Source: Paenibacillus silvisoli
Lineage (GTDB): Bacteria > Bacillota > Bacilli > Paenibacillales > Paenibacillaceae
Assembly (NCBI RefSeq): GCF_030866765.1
Contig: NZ_CP133017.1
Location: 5,050,501 to 5,114,500 of the forward strand
Reading direction: 5' to 3'
DNA: 64,000 nucleotides
Of this stretch, positions 27,608 to 34,344 are shown piece by piece (the first letter of the stretch is position 1; every line of letters starts with the position of its first letter). A program made the translations under genes and the position numbers. The notes under the pieces were generated by a model. The model made no database searches and was not told the origin of the DNA. It saw only the letters and a list, made by a program, of their open reading frames with translations.

Positions 27608-28324
27608 ATGCTGCCTAAAGTGTCGATCATCATCCCCTTCTATAACGATCCCTACGTCGACCAAGCCATCGTCAGCGCACTCTATCAAACGTATCCGAAC
27701 ATTGAAATTATCGTCGTGGATGACGGGTCGACCCGGCATCAGGAGGCAATAACCCCGTACCGCAGCCGCATTCACTATATCGGAAAACAGAACGGCGGAA
27801 CGGGAAGCGCGCTGAACCACGGCATTGCCATGGCGAGCGGCAAATACGTAGCCTGGCTCAGCTCGGACGACCGTTTTCTGCCCGAAAAGATAGCGCGGCA
27901 GGTCGCTTATATGGAGCAGACGGGAGCGCGTATCTGCCACACCGATTACCATGTGATGAACGAGCACGGCGCGATCACGCAATATGCGCAAGCGGTCAAG
28001 TATCATTCCGCCAAAGCGTTCATTACCGGCATCCGGCACGGCTGTCCGGTCAACGGCTGCACCATTATGATGACCAAGGAGCTGTTCCAGGACATCGGCG
28101 GCTTCAACGAGACGCTGCCGTACACGCATGATTACGACCTGTGGATCCGCGTGCTGCTTTGCCGGGTTGATTTCCACTTTTTGAACGAGCCGCTTACGGT
28201 GTACCGCCGCCATTCCCAGATGGGCACGGTCCGCAACTTCGATACCGTCCTGCGCGAAGCGAACGGCGTCAACGCGCGGTATGCCCAACTGCTCGATCAG
28301 CTGCTCGCATCGATGCCGGGCTAG
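27608..28324 (+). CDS. Glycosyltransferase family 2
   Basis: 238 residues, GT-A fold. VSIIIPFYND opens the nucleotide-binding region, VDDGST and LSSDDRF (DXD-like metal site) follow, and the acceptor part has the ED-like HDYDLWIRVLL. The ATG at 27608 is chosen because GAGGTG lies 8 bases before it; an ATG 6 bp earlier is too close. It is a clear paralogue of the GT2 at 58646-59452 (shared IPFYNDPYV, LSSDDRF.P, RRH..MGTVR motifs), so one of the two glycan loci may derive from the other. Confidence 0.9.
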   Translation: MLPKVSIIIPFYNDPYVDQAIVSALYQTYPNIEIIVVDDGSTRHQEAITPYRSRIHYIGKQNGGTGSALNHGIAMASGKYVAWLSSDDRFLPEKIARQVAYMEQTGARICHTDYHVMNEHGAITQYAQAVKYHSAKAFITGIRHGCPVNGCTIMMTKELFQDIGGFNETLPYTHDYDLWIRVLLCRVDFHFLNEPLTVYRRHSQMGTVRNFDTVLREANGVNARYAQLLDQLLASMPG

Positions 28325-28387
28325 AAAACAATATCGAGCGAGCTTCGACCGCCTGCTGGCCTCCGGTTAGCGGGTATTTATTTTGTC

Positions 28388-29365
28388 TCAGAAGGCGTCG
28401 AACACGTTCTTTCCCGCGATAAAATCAAGCGCCAGCGTCCCGCAAATCCGAGCTGCATGATCCTTGATCCAGCTGCCTCGTTCGGCATCCTTAATAAACA
28501 AGGAGTAGCTGATGAAGATGTCCCATAGGATCTGCCCTTCGATGAACCGGATATCCGCGGCGGAGAACGATGCTTCTTTGGACGCATAGCCCTTCAGAAA
28601 AGCTTTACGCGCCTCCCCTTTGAACATCGTCGCCGCGCTGCCCACGTCAAACAAGTAATAGCCGTTTCCATAGAGGCAGTAATCGATAAAGACCGGATTC
28701 CTTCCCTCCGCAACCACGACATTGTTACGCTGAAAATCGGAATGGATCAGCCCGAAAGCGCCGCCTCTCGTATCCAGCTCCCGCATTTGCTGCTTGACCA
28801 GCCCCAGCACTTCGCGAATGATCGCAAATTGCTCCGCGCTGTATACGCCCGCTTCAACGCCATATTCCAAGATGCCAAGCGCATCATCGATTCGTTTCGC
28901 TCCATAGCTCGGACGAGCCATGTCGGGTGCGGCGCAGCTTCTTGAGTACCGGTGCAAGTCCGCCAAATTTTCACCAAGCTTGCAGGCAAGCTGATCGTCT
29001 GGCGTCGCTTCCGCAAGCGTCTCGCCATCCACCCATTCCAGCATGGTCGCATAAACCGTCCCCAGCTCCTCGGAACGATACGTCGTTACATATTCGCCGT
29101 TACGATTGGGTACGGGCTTCTGCACGCGCAGCGTTCCTTGCCGATCCAGCTCGCGCAGCAGCGCCATTTCGGCCTGAAGGCCGGCAAGTTCATGCTGCAT
29201 GCCGGAAAGACCTGCCGTCGCGGAGCGATGGATACGGAGCAGAAAATGCGCGCCGCTTGCTTGATCCGTCACCTTGCAGGTCATGTTCTCGTTGTGCCTG
29301 ATGAAGCTAAGGATAGGCGCTTGAATGGGATAGGCTGCCACAGCCCGTTCCGCATGATGAAGCAT
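28388..29365 (-). CDS. APH-fold kinase-like protein (CotS/HomoserineK-like)
   Basis: 325 residues of the aminoglycoside/choline phosphotransferase fold. The catalytic loop reads LIHSDFQRNNVVV and the metal loop VFIDYCLYGNG, where Tyr follows the Asp instead of the usual Phe. The N-lobe (KVTDQASGAHFLLRIHR) has the nucleotide-binding Lys/Arg region. Relatives include CotS-type spore-coat proteins and small-molecule kinases. It sits in the glycosyltransferase-sulfotransferase locus, convergent with the GT2 gene, 25 bp after the sulfotransferase gene. The substrate is unknown; antibiotic resistance cannot be claimed. Confidence 0.75.
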   Translation of the reverse strand: MLHHAERAVAAYPIQAPILSFIRHNENMTCKVTDQASGAHFLLRIHRSATAGLSGMQHELAGLQAEMALLRELDRQGTLRVQKPVPNRNGEYVTTYRSEELGTVYATMLEWVDGETLAEATPDDQLACKLGENLADLHRYSRSCAAPDMARPSYGAKRIDDALGILEYGVEAGVYSAEQFAIIREVLGLVKQQMRELDTRGGAFGLIHSDFQRNNVVVAEGRNPVFIDYCLYGNGYYLFDVGSAATMFKGEARKAFLKGYASKEASFSAADIRFIEGQILWDIFISYSLFIKDAERGSWIKDHAARICGTLALDFIAGKNVFDAF

Positions 29366-29389
29366 CGTTCATCCCTCCGTTTCGTATCG

Positions 29390-30130
29390 TTACCACGCGC
29401 GGTTCGTCCAGCCTGCTTGACGCTCCTCGCGGAAGCGCTGCACCCACTGCTCGGCGACTTCGTCGGCGATTCGGTCAAAATACGGCTCCGCGATCCGCAC
29501 GCCTTCCTGGTCGATGCCCAAGTAATCCAGCACGTCCCGAACCGTACGCTCGTAATTCGCGATAAAATCCTCGTAGACGATCGTCATCGGCGTAATGCCG
29601 GCTTCCGTGAGAAAATCTTCGATGGCCGCTTCGCGCATCGCCGTCTCCGTCAGCAAATGGGAAATCGCATCGAACGAGTACTCGCCGCTAATCTCGGCAT
29701 TGCTCGGCTTCTGTCCGTGCTCGCGGTGCCATTCGCCCGAAACGATCGCCCGCCACCAGGAGACGGCCAGCCGCACTTGGTTGCGCCTTGACATCACGAT
29801 ATGCTTGCCATTCGGAAAAGCGGTCTCCCAAACGACGCTGCGGGGCACGTCTTCCCCAATATTGAACGCGCGCCGGAAGGCAGCGAGCCACCCTTCATGA
29901 TTGGCATGATACATCGAGACCTTCATGCCGAATACGCCGTTCGGCGTCGAGCCCTCTTCCCAGATCCGGACGATCTCCGGCATGCCCGCCGTCTCGGGCT
30001 CGCACATGTGCAGCAGCTCGCCGGGATTGCCCGCGACGCCGGTGGATTGCAGCGCTTTGTACAGCAGCGTGCTTCCGGTTCGCTGCGAGAACCAAATCGT
30101 ATAGCTTTGTTTCGGTTTGCTTGTCTCCAT
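29390..30130 (-). CDS. Stf0-type sulfotransferase
   Basis: 246 residues. Transfers sulfate from PAPS to a hydroxyl, often on a sugar; the name-giving Stf0 sulfates trehalose in mycobacteria. The 5'-phosphosulfate loop is YTIWFSQRTGSTLLYKAL, and a 3'-phosphate-binding stretch follows at HIVMSRRNQVRLAVSWWRA. The start at 30130 has AGGAGG 8 bases before it. Its untranslated leader holds a strong promoter, a 10-codon peptide and a terminator ending 34 bases before the ATG, so expression is probably attenuated. Glycosyltransferase genes nearby suggest a sulfated glycan. Confidence 0.8.
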   Translation of the reverse strand: METSKPKQSYTIWFSQRTGSTLLYKALQSTGVAGNPGELLHMCEPETAGMPEIVRIWEEGSTPNGVFGMKVSMYHANHEGWLAAFRRAFNIGEDVPRSVVWETAFPNGKHIVMSRRNQVRLAVSWWRAIVSGEWHREHGQKPSNAEISGEYSFDAISHLLTETAMREAAIEDFLTEAGITPMTIVYEDFIANYERTVRDVLDYLGIDQEGVRIAEPYFDRIADEVAEQWVQRFREERQAGWTNRAW

Positions 30131-30164
30131 CTCGTTAGCCTCCTTTGTTCGTTCCAGCGGACGC

Positions 30165-30202
30165 AAAAAAGCCGTAGATGAACAATTGTCCATCTACGGC
30201 TT
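30165..30202 (-). terminator. Intrinsic terminator inside the sulfotransferase leader
   Basis: On the minus strand AAGCCGTAGATG pairs with CATCTACGGCTT (12 bp, no mismatch), followed by six T. No protein gene on this strand lies upstream other than the 10-codon leader, so it acts either as an attenuator for the sulfotransferase or as the end of a separate small RNA. Confidence 0.85.
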
Positions 30203-30414
30203 AGGCACAAGCCACGAATTGCAACGTGACACGGGCCTAGCGATCATTGATGAATGTTCATGACAGATGCGTGGTGACGGACATGCCAAACAGACTGCAA
30301 TAGCAGCTGCTGCGAAACGCATATCCCGTCTTGCCAACGCTTATTCAGCTATCGTTAGCCGATAACTGCCGTCATGAAGTAGGTCATCGCCGATCCTCCG
30401 TCCTCTCAGAAATT
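30203..30414 (-). ncRNA. Candidate attenuator/riboregulator leader RNA
   Basis: About 210 nt between the predicted start site and the terminator. It holds the 10-codon leader peptide and several self-complementary words, such as CGATGACC with GGCAGTTATCG and CTGCAATAGCAGCTGCTGCG around 30292-30311. It matches none of the riboswitch classes I can recognise by eye (no T-box, S-box, TPP, M-box or GEMM core). Confidence 0.5.
30355..30387 (-). CDS. Ten-codon leader peptide MTYFMTAVIG
   Basis: ATG at 30387, TAA at 30355-30357. A GGAGG (30395-30399) stands exactly 7 bases before the ATG, as good as any ribosome site in the window. Translation of such a peptide is typical of attenuators in which ribosome stalling remodels the downstream hairpin. 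The peptide has no run of one amino acid pointing to a particular tRNA. Confidence 0.5.
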   Translation of the reverse strand: MTYFMTAVIG

Positions 30415-30420
30415 GGTTCC

Positions 30421-30450
30421 AGTGTAACCGTTTACCTGAGAAGGCGTCAA
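30421..30450 (-). promoter_or_regulatory. Sigma-A promoter of the sulfotransferase leader
   Basis: Minus strand TTGACG (30445-30450) and TACACT (30421-30426), 18 bp apart. Transcription would begin near 30414, just ahead of the leader-peptide ribosome site. Confidence 0.6.
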
Positions 30451-30503
30451 GCAGAATTTTACATATAGGCATCCGACCTGGTGACTATGAAAGAAATTTG
30501 AGC

Positions 30504-30542
30504 CATAGACTAGTCCCATTTCTAGCAATTTCCCATAAACTA
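30504..30542 (+). promoter_or_regulatory. Possible sporulation sigma (-10) boxes
   Basis: CATAGACTA (30504-30512) and CATAAACTA (30534-30542) both match CATAnnnTA, the -10 consensus of the mother-cell sigma factor SigK and close to that of SigE. No convincing -35 was found, so this is a hint only that the following gene pair is made during sporulation. Confidence 0.3.
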
Positions 30543-30567
30543 CTAGAAAAAGTATGGAGGTGATTCT

Positions 30568-31047
30568 ATGACGATTCAATTTCTTGACTCCCGTATCTCC
30601 ATTCATAGCAATGACTTCGGCGGCTCGACTCCCGTAACCGACCTGCCCTTGATGGTTGGCGACATTGGCCTGCAAGTCGTGGCTGCGAATCCGTTAAATA
30701 CGTCCAATGTCCGCGTCTCGCTTTCCGGGACGGTATTCGTTGACTTTGCGCCCCCTCCGACCGGAGAGCCGACCGTACCCGTGTCGCAAACCATCGCCAT
30801 CTCCGTGGAACGTGGCGGCGACGGCGGTGCCGGTACCGGCGTTCAAATTTTGAACCAGCAATTCTTTATTGTGCCTGGACATCCGCTATATCCGATCAGC
30901 GTAACGGCAGCCGATTTTCCGCCTGCCGCTGACGTGCTCACGGGGCAAATCCGCTACGTGATGTATGTCGCGACGGACGGCGGCGTCGATCTCGTTCTGG
31001 CTGGCCCTGCCGTGTTTAACGGCCTCGCCGCTGCCGGAACGACCTAA
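30568..31047 (+). CDS. Small beta-rich protein of unknown function, copy 1
   Basis: 159 residues with no signal peptide, no Cys and few Lys, rich in Val, Gly, Pro and Thr. The N-terminus TIQFLDSRISIHSNDFGGS and the body (PLMVGDIGLQVVAANP, RVSLSGTVFVDF, ERGGDGGAGTGVQIL, GQIRYVMYVATDGG) are shared with the next gene. Beta-strand pattern and composition suggest a surface or spore-coat structural protein, but I do not recognise a named family. GGAGGTGATTCT is an excellent ribosome site. A Pro-rich insert (APPPTGEPTVPVSQ) marks this copy off from the second. Confidence 0.75.
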   Translation: MTIQFLDSRISIHSNDFGGSTPVTDLPLMVGDIGLQVVAANPLNTSNVRVSLSGTVFVDFAPPPTGEPTVPVSQTIAISVERGGDGGAGTGVQILNQQFFIVPGHPLYPISVTAADFPPAADVLTGQIRYVMYVATDGGVDLVLAGPAVFNGLAAAGTT

Positions 31048-31084
31048 AGCCGCGATATTCGGAAAGATTAAGGCAGGTGATTCT

Positions 31085-31552
31085 ATGTCGATTCAATTTC
31101 TTGATTCCCGCATCTCGATTCATAGCAACCAATTCGGCGGCTCGACTCCCGTAACCGACCTACCATTGATGGTTGGCGACATCGGCCTTCAAGTCGTGGC
31201 TGCAAATCCAGCCAATACGTCCAACGTCCGCGTCTCGCTGACCGGAACGGTATTCGTTGACTTCGGGGCTGCGCAGCTGGTGCCGGAACCGCAAGTCATT
31301 ACCGTTTTCGTGGAGCGCGGCGGCGACGGCGGTGCCGGTACCGGCGTTCAAATCTTGGTTCAGCAATTCGATATTGCCGTCGGGCATCCGCTTTACCCTA
31401 TCAGCGTGACGGCTGCCGACTTCCCTCCGGCCGCTGACGTGCTTGCGGGGCAAATCCGTTACGTCATGTATGTCGCGACGGATGGCGGCATTCCTCTCGT
31501 TCTGTCCGGGCCTGCCGTATTTAACGGCGTCGCCTCTGCCGGAACGACCTAA
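31085..31552 (+). CDS. Small beta-rich protein of unknown function, copy 2
   Basis: 155 residues, roughly 80% identical to the preceding protein by eye. The region of greatest difference is the middle loop (FGAAQLVPEPQVITV versus the Pro-rich stretch of copy 1). It starts 37 bp after the first stop, with AGGTGATTCT copied from the first ribosome site, and shares the C-terminus AGTT. This is a recent tandem duplication; both copies are intact, so both are probably used. A terminator follows directly. Confidence 0.75.
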   Translation: MSIQFLDSRISIHSNQFGGSTPVTDLPLMVGDIGLQVVAANPANTSNVRVSLTGTVFVDFGAAQLVPEPQVITVFVERGGDGGAGTGVQILVQQFDIAVGHPLYPISVTAADFPPAADVLAGQIRYVMYVATDGGIPLVLSGPAVFNGVASAGTT

Positions 31553-31566
31553 TATCGTTGAACATT

Positions 31567-31604
31567 AAAAAGCCAAAGAACGGAAACGTTCTTTGGCTTT
31601 TTTT
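31567..31604. terminator. Bidirectional rho-independent terminator
   Basis: AAAAAGCCAAAGAACG and CGTTCTTTGGCTTTTTTT flank a GAAA tetraloop. It has A and T runs on both sides and ends both the small-protein pair and the convergent MFS gene. Confidence 0.93.
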
Positions 31605-31613
31605 GATATGCGA

Positions 31614-33092
31614 TTAGTGTCCCATCATCATAGCCGGATCGACTTTTTCGGTGCCTTCGCCTTCCGGCTGCGGCTTCGGTTTGCGCAGAATGAAGCTGAA
31701 CAATACGCCGAAGATCGTCAAACCGAACGAGAGCATAAACGTATCGCTATACGCGTCCACAGCGGCGTTAAGCGGATTGCCTCCGTTCGCAGCCATATGA
31801 TCGGTGACGCGCGTCGTCATGAATCCGGTCAGGCCCGCAACGGCGAACGACGTAACGACTTGCTGCGCGGCCGTCGTCAGCGGCGTAACGCGCGAAACGA
31901 GATGGCGAGGCGCGGAATTCAAGACATGCGTGTTGAGCGCCATCATCGAGAGACCCATGCCCGAACCGATAATGAAGAGCGGAATGAGAACCATAATTAA
32001 CTTCGTGCTCACGTCGATGTAAGTCAGCATAAACAGCGCGACAGCGACCATGCTAAGGCCGACGATGGCCAGCGGTCTTGCGCCGATCTTATCGAACAGC
32101 TTGCCGCCGATCGGCATGAAGAACATCGTGCCAATCGCTTGCGGAAGCATGATGACGCCCGTGTTCAGCGCGGAGTAGCCTTTGATTTCTTGCAGGAATA
32201 CCGGCATCAGGATCATCGCGCCGAACAGCGCGATTTGCACGATCCAGACCAGAACCGTTCCCCGCGTAAAGTCCGACGAACGGAACACGCGAAGCTCCAG
32301 CAACGGCTGTTTATGGGTAAGCTCCACGATAATGAGCAGAATCAGAGCGATACCGCCGCCGATTAAGCCCCAAAGCGTATTGTCAGCCGTCCAGCTCGTG
32401 CGGCCGCCTTCGCTTACGCCGTAAGCAAGCGCTGCGAACGCGATCGGCGCCAGAATCATGCCGAGCATATCCAATCGTGGCGCTTTGCTGCCTTGCTCGA
32501 ATTGCGGCAAATACTTAATGCCGACGATGACTGCGACAATGCCGATCGGCAGGTTAATCAAGAAAATCCACTGCCACGTCACGGCGTCGATCAGCCAGCC
32601 GGACAGGATCGGACCGAGCGCGGGCGCCATCAGCATCGGGATGCCTAGCATCCCCATAACCGCGCCGCGGTTTTCGGCAGGCGCAAGACGGAAGATGATT
32701 GCCATGCCGATCGGCGCGACCATACCGCCGCCAAGACCTTGGATGACGCGGTAAAGGATCAGTTGGTCGATCGTTTGCGCGGCTGCGCAAAGGACGGAGC
32801 CGACCGTAAACAAGGCGATCGTGATGAGGAAAATTCGTTTAGAGCCGAATTTGTCCGTGAGCCATCCCGCGAGCGGAATGACGGCGGACAGAGCCAGGGT
32901 GTAACCCGTGAACGTCCACTGCACGGTATTCAGCGTGGTGTTGAACTCCTCTTGGAACTTCGCCAGCGCGACGTTGACGACCGTGCTGTCCAGAATAACC
33001 ATGATCATTCCGACGATGACAGCCAAAAGCGGCGCGATGATGCTTTTGATCGAAAACTCGGATGCCGTAGACGCTTCTGTTTTCGTTGACAT
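31614..33092 (-). CDS. MFS multidrug exporter, DHA2 (EmrB/QacA) family
   Basis: 492 residues, about 14 transmembrane helices, proton-driven drug export. Visible motifs are LDSTVVNVALAKF in helix 1 (motif D1), LAGWLTDKFGSKR (motif A), RVIQGLGGGMVAPIG (motif B) and GPILSGWLID (motif C of antiporters). It is divergent from a TetR regulator gene 130 bp away, the usual arrangement for a drug-induced pump. The substrate is unknown. Confidence 0.92.
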   Translation of the reverse strand: MSTKTEASTASEFSIKSIIAPLLAVIVGMIMVILDSTVVNVALAKFQEEFNTTLNTVQWTFTGYTLALSAVIPLAGWLTDKFGSKRIFLITIALFTVGSVLCAAAQTIDQLILYRVIQGLGGGMVAPIGMAIIFRLAPAENRGAVMGMLGIPMLMAPALGPILSGWLIDAVTWQWIFLINLPIGIVAVIVGIKYLPQFEQGSKAPRLDMLGMILAPIAFAALAYGVSEGGRTSWTADNTLWGLIGGGIALILLIIVELTHKQPLLELRVFRSSDFTRGTVLVWIVQIALFGAMILMPVFLQEIKGYSALNTGVIMLPQAIGTMFFMPIGGKLFDKIGARPLAIVGLSMVAVALFMLTYIDVSTKLIMVLIPLFIIGSGMGLSMMALNTHVLNSAPRHLVSRVTPLTTAAQQVVTSFAVAGLTGFMTTRVTDHMAANGGNPLNAAVDAYSDTFMLSFGLTIFGVLFSFILRKPKPQPEGEGTEKVDPAMMMGH

Positions 33093-33222
33093 CTTTGTGA
33101 CCTTCTCTCCGCATATAGATTGTGACCCGTTGGTTCTCTTGAAAACCGGTCAGTCACATACTATAATATTTTTAGTCATCGAACGTCGATTTGTCAATCC
33201 TTTTCGGAATGAGGTAACCCCG

Positions 33223-34128
33223 GTGAGTTTGCAGAAACAAAAAATCGTCGCCTCCGCCATGAAGTTCTTTGCGGAACGAGGCTATGCGGCGACTTCCATC
33301 CAAGATATTGCGAACGATTGCGGCATTGCCAAAGGCTCCGTTTACAAATTTTTCGCATCCAAGGAAGATTTGTTCATTGAAGTGTATAAGCGGCTTTTAC
33401 AATCGATGCATGAGGAAGCGGAGCGGATCAAGGCCGATCCTTCGTTAACGACTAAAGAGCGGTTCATGCGCGAAACGTGGAATCAATTCTTGTATTTCGC
33501 GGAGCTCAAAACCAGCATACAACAGTTTTATGAACTGCCGATTAACCCGGACAGCTCCTTTACGAAATTTTCCGTTCAGATGCGCGCCGAGCTTCTCGTC
33601 TATTATGAAGCCTGCATCATCCGCGCGTACGGGCCTGCCATCGAACCGAACAAGTGGGATATGGTCGCGCTGTACGTCGGCATTCTGAAAGAGTATATGG
33701 TCGTCACGGCGATGCTCGGCGGAAATGATGTCGATTATGAACATATGGCTGCATTCGTTGTGGACCGGATGGACGAGATGGCGGCCGGCATTCTGCGGTC
33801 TGTCCCCGAACCGATTCTCAACCTGGAGATGATGACGAGGTATGACGGGATGAACGGGGAGCCGCTGTTGGCGCAGGAGTCGGTGGAGGATGTGCTGGCA
33901 CGCGTGTTGGTCGCCATTCAAGAGCTGCAAGTACCGAACGCGCGGAAAACGGAGCTTCACGAGGCAGCGACGCTGCTTGGCGAAGAGACGGAAGCCGAGC
34001 CCCCGCGTCCGGTTCTTATCCGTGCCTTGATCAGCCTGCTGCAGACGCAGAACGAACTGGAGAGCGTCGTTCGCCGGCTGGAGAAGCGGCTTGCGTCGGC
34101 GGAGCTGTTAACGGTTCATCGAAAATAG
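33223..34128 (+). CDS. TetR-family transcription regulator
   Basis: 301 residues from the GTG at 33223, with GAGG 8 bases upstream; a longer in-frame reading to 32908 runs through the divergent pump gene and is discarded. The N-terminal helix-turn-helix is SIQDIANDCGIAKGSVYKF. The C-terminal ligand domain is longer than usual for the family (about 190) and ends in a helical, coiled-coil-like tail (LISLLQTQNELESVVRRLEK). It probably represses the MFS pump; the intergenic region has the inverted pair TGTGAC and GTCACA around 33120-33158. Confidence 0.88.
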   Translation: MSLQKQKIVASAMKFFAERGYAATSIQDIANDCGIAKGSVYKFFASKEDLFIEVYKRLLQSMHEEAERIKADPSLTTKERFMRETWNQFLYFAELKTSIQQFYELPINPDSSFTKFSVQMRAELLVYYEACIIRAYGPAIEPNKWDMVALYVGILKEYMVVTAMLGGNDVDYEHMAAFVVDRMDEMAAGILRSVPEPILNLEMMTRYDGMNGEPLLAQESVEDVLARVLVAIQELQVPNARKTELHEAATLLGEETEAEPPRPVLIRALISLLQTQNELESVVRRLEKRLASAELLTVHRK

Positions 34129-34134
34129 GAAAAG

Positions 34135-34344
34135 CCGCGCGATCGGGCCTAACGGTTGCCACGGTCGCTATTTGGACTAAATTGGCCCGTTTGGAATTGT
34201 AACGGTTGTCAGAGACGCTATTTGGCATTTTGGACATCGAATGGGTCCGATTTAGGCCAAATAAGCGCTGTGGCAACCTTTAGATGCTGAGAAAGGCGCT
34301 ATTTCTTGCAAATAAGCGCTGTCGCAACCGTTAGAATTTTTCTA
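34135..34344. repeat. Intergenic repeat island, same words as at 7.2 kb
   Basis: Contains several CTAACGGTTGCCAC-type words (34149, 34198) and inverted partners (GTGGCAACCTTTAG, GTCGCAACCGTTAG), with AAATAAGCGCTGT and GCTATTTGG between. It follows the TetR gene and ends at the 3' boundary of the group II intron. No gene. Confidence 0.7.

Noticed and set aside
30406-30675. 89-codon minus-strand frame over the sulfotransferase leader promoter
   Set aside because: It overlaps the first small-protein gene and has no ribosome site; the 10-codon leader has a much better one.
32908-33222. N-terminal extension of the TetR gene
   Set aside because: It covers the start and control region of the divergent pump; GTG 33223 has the ribosome site.
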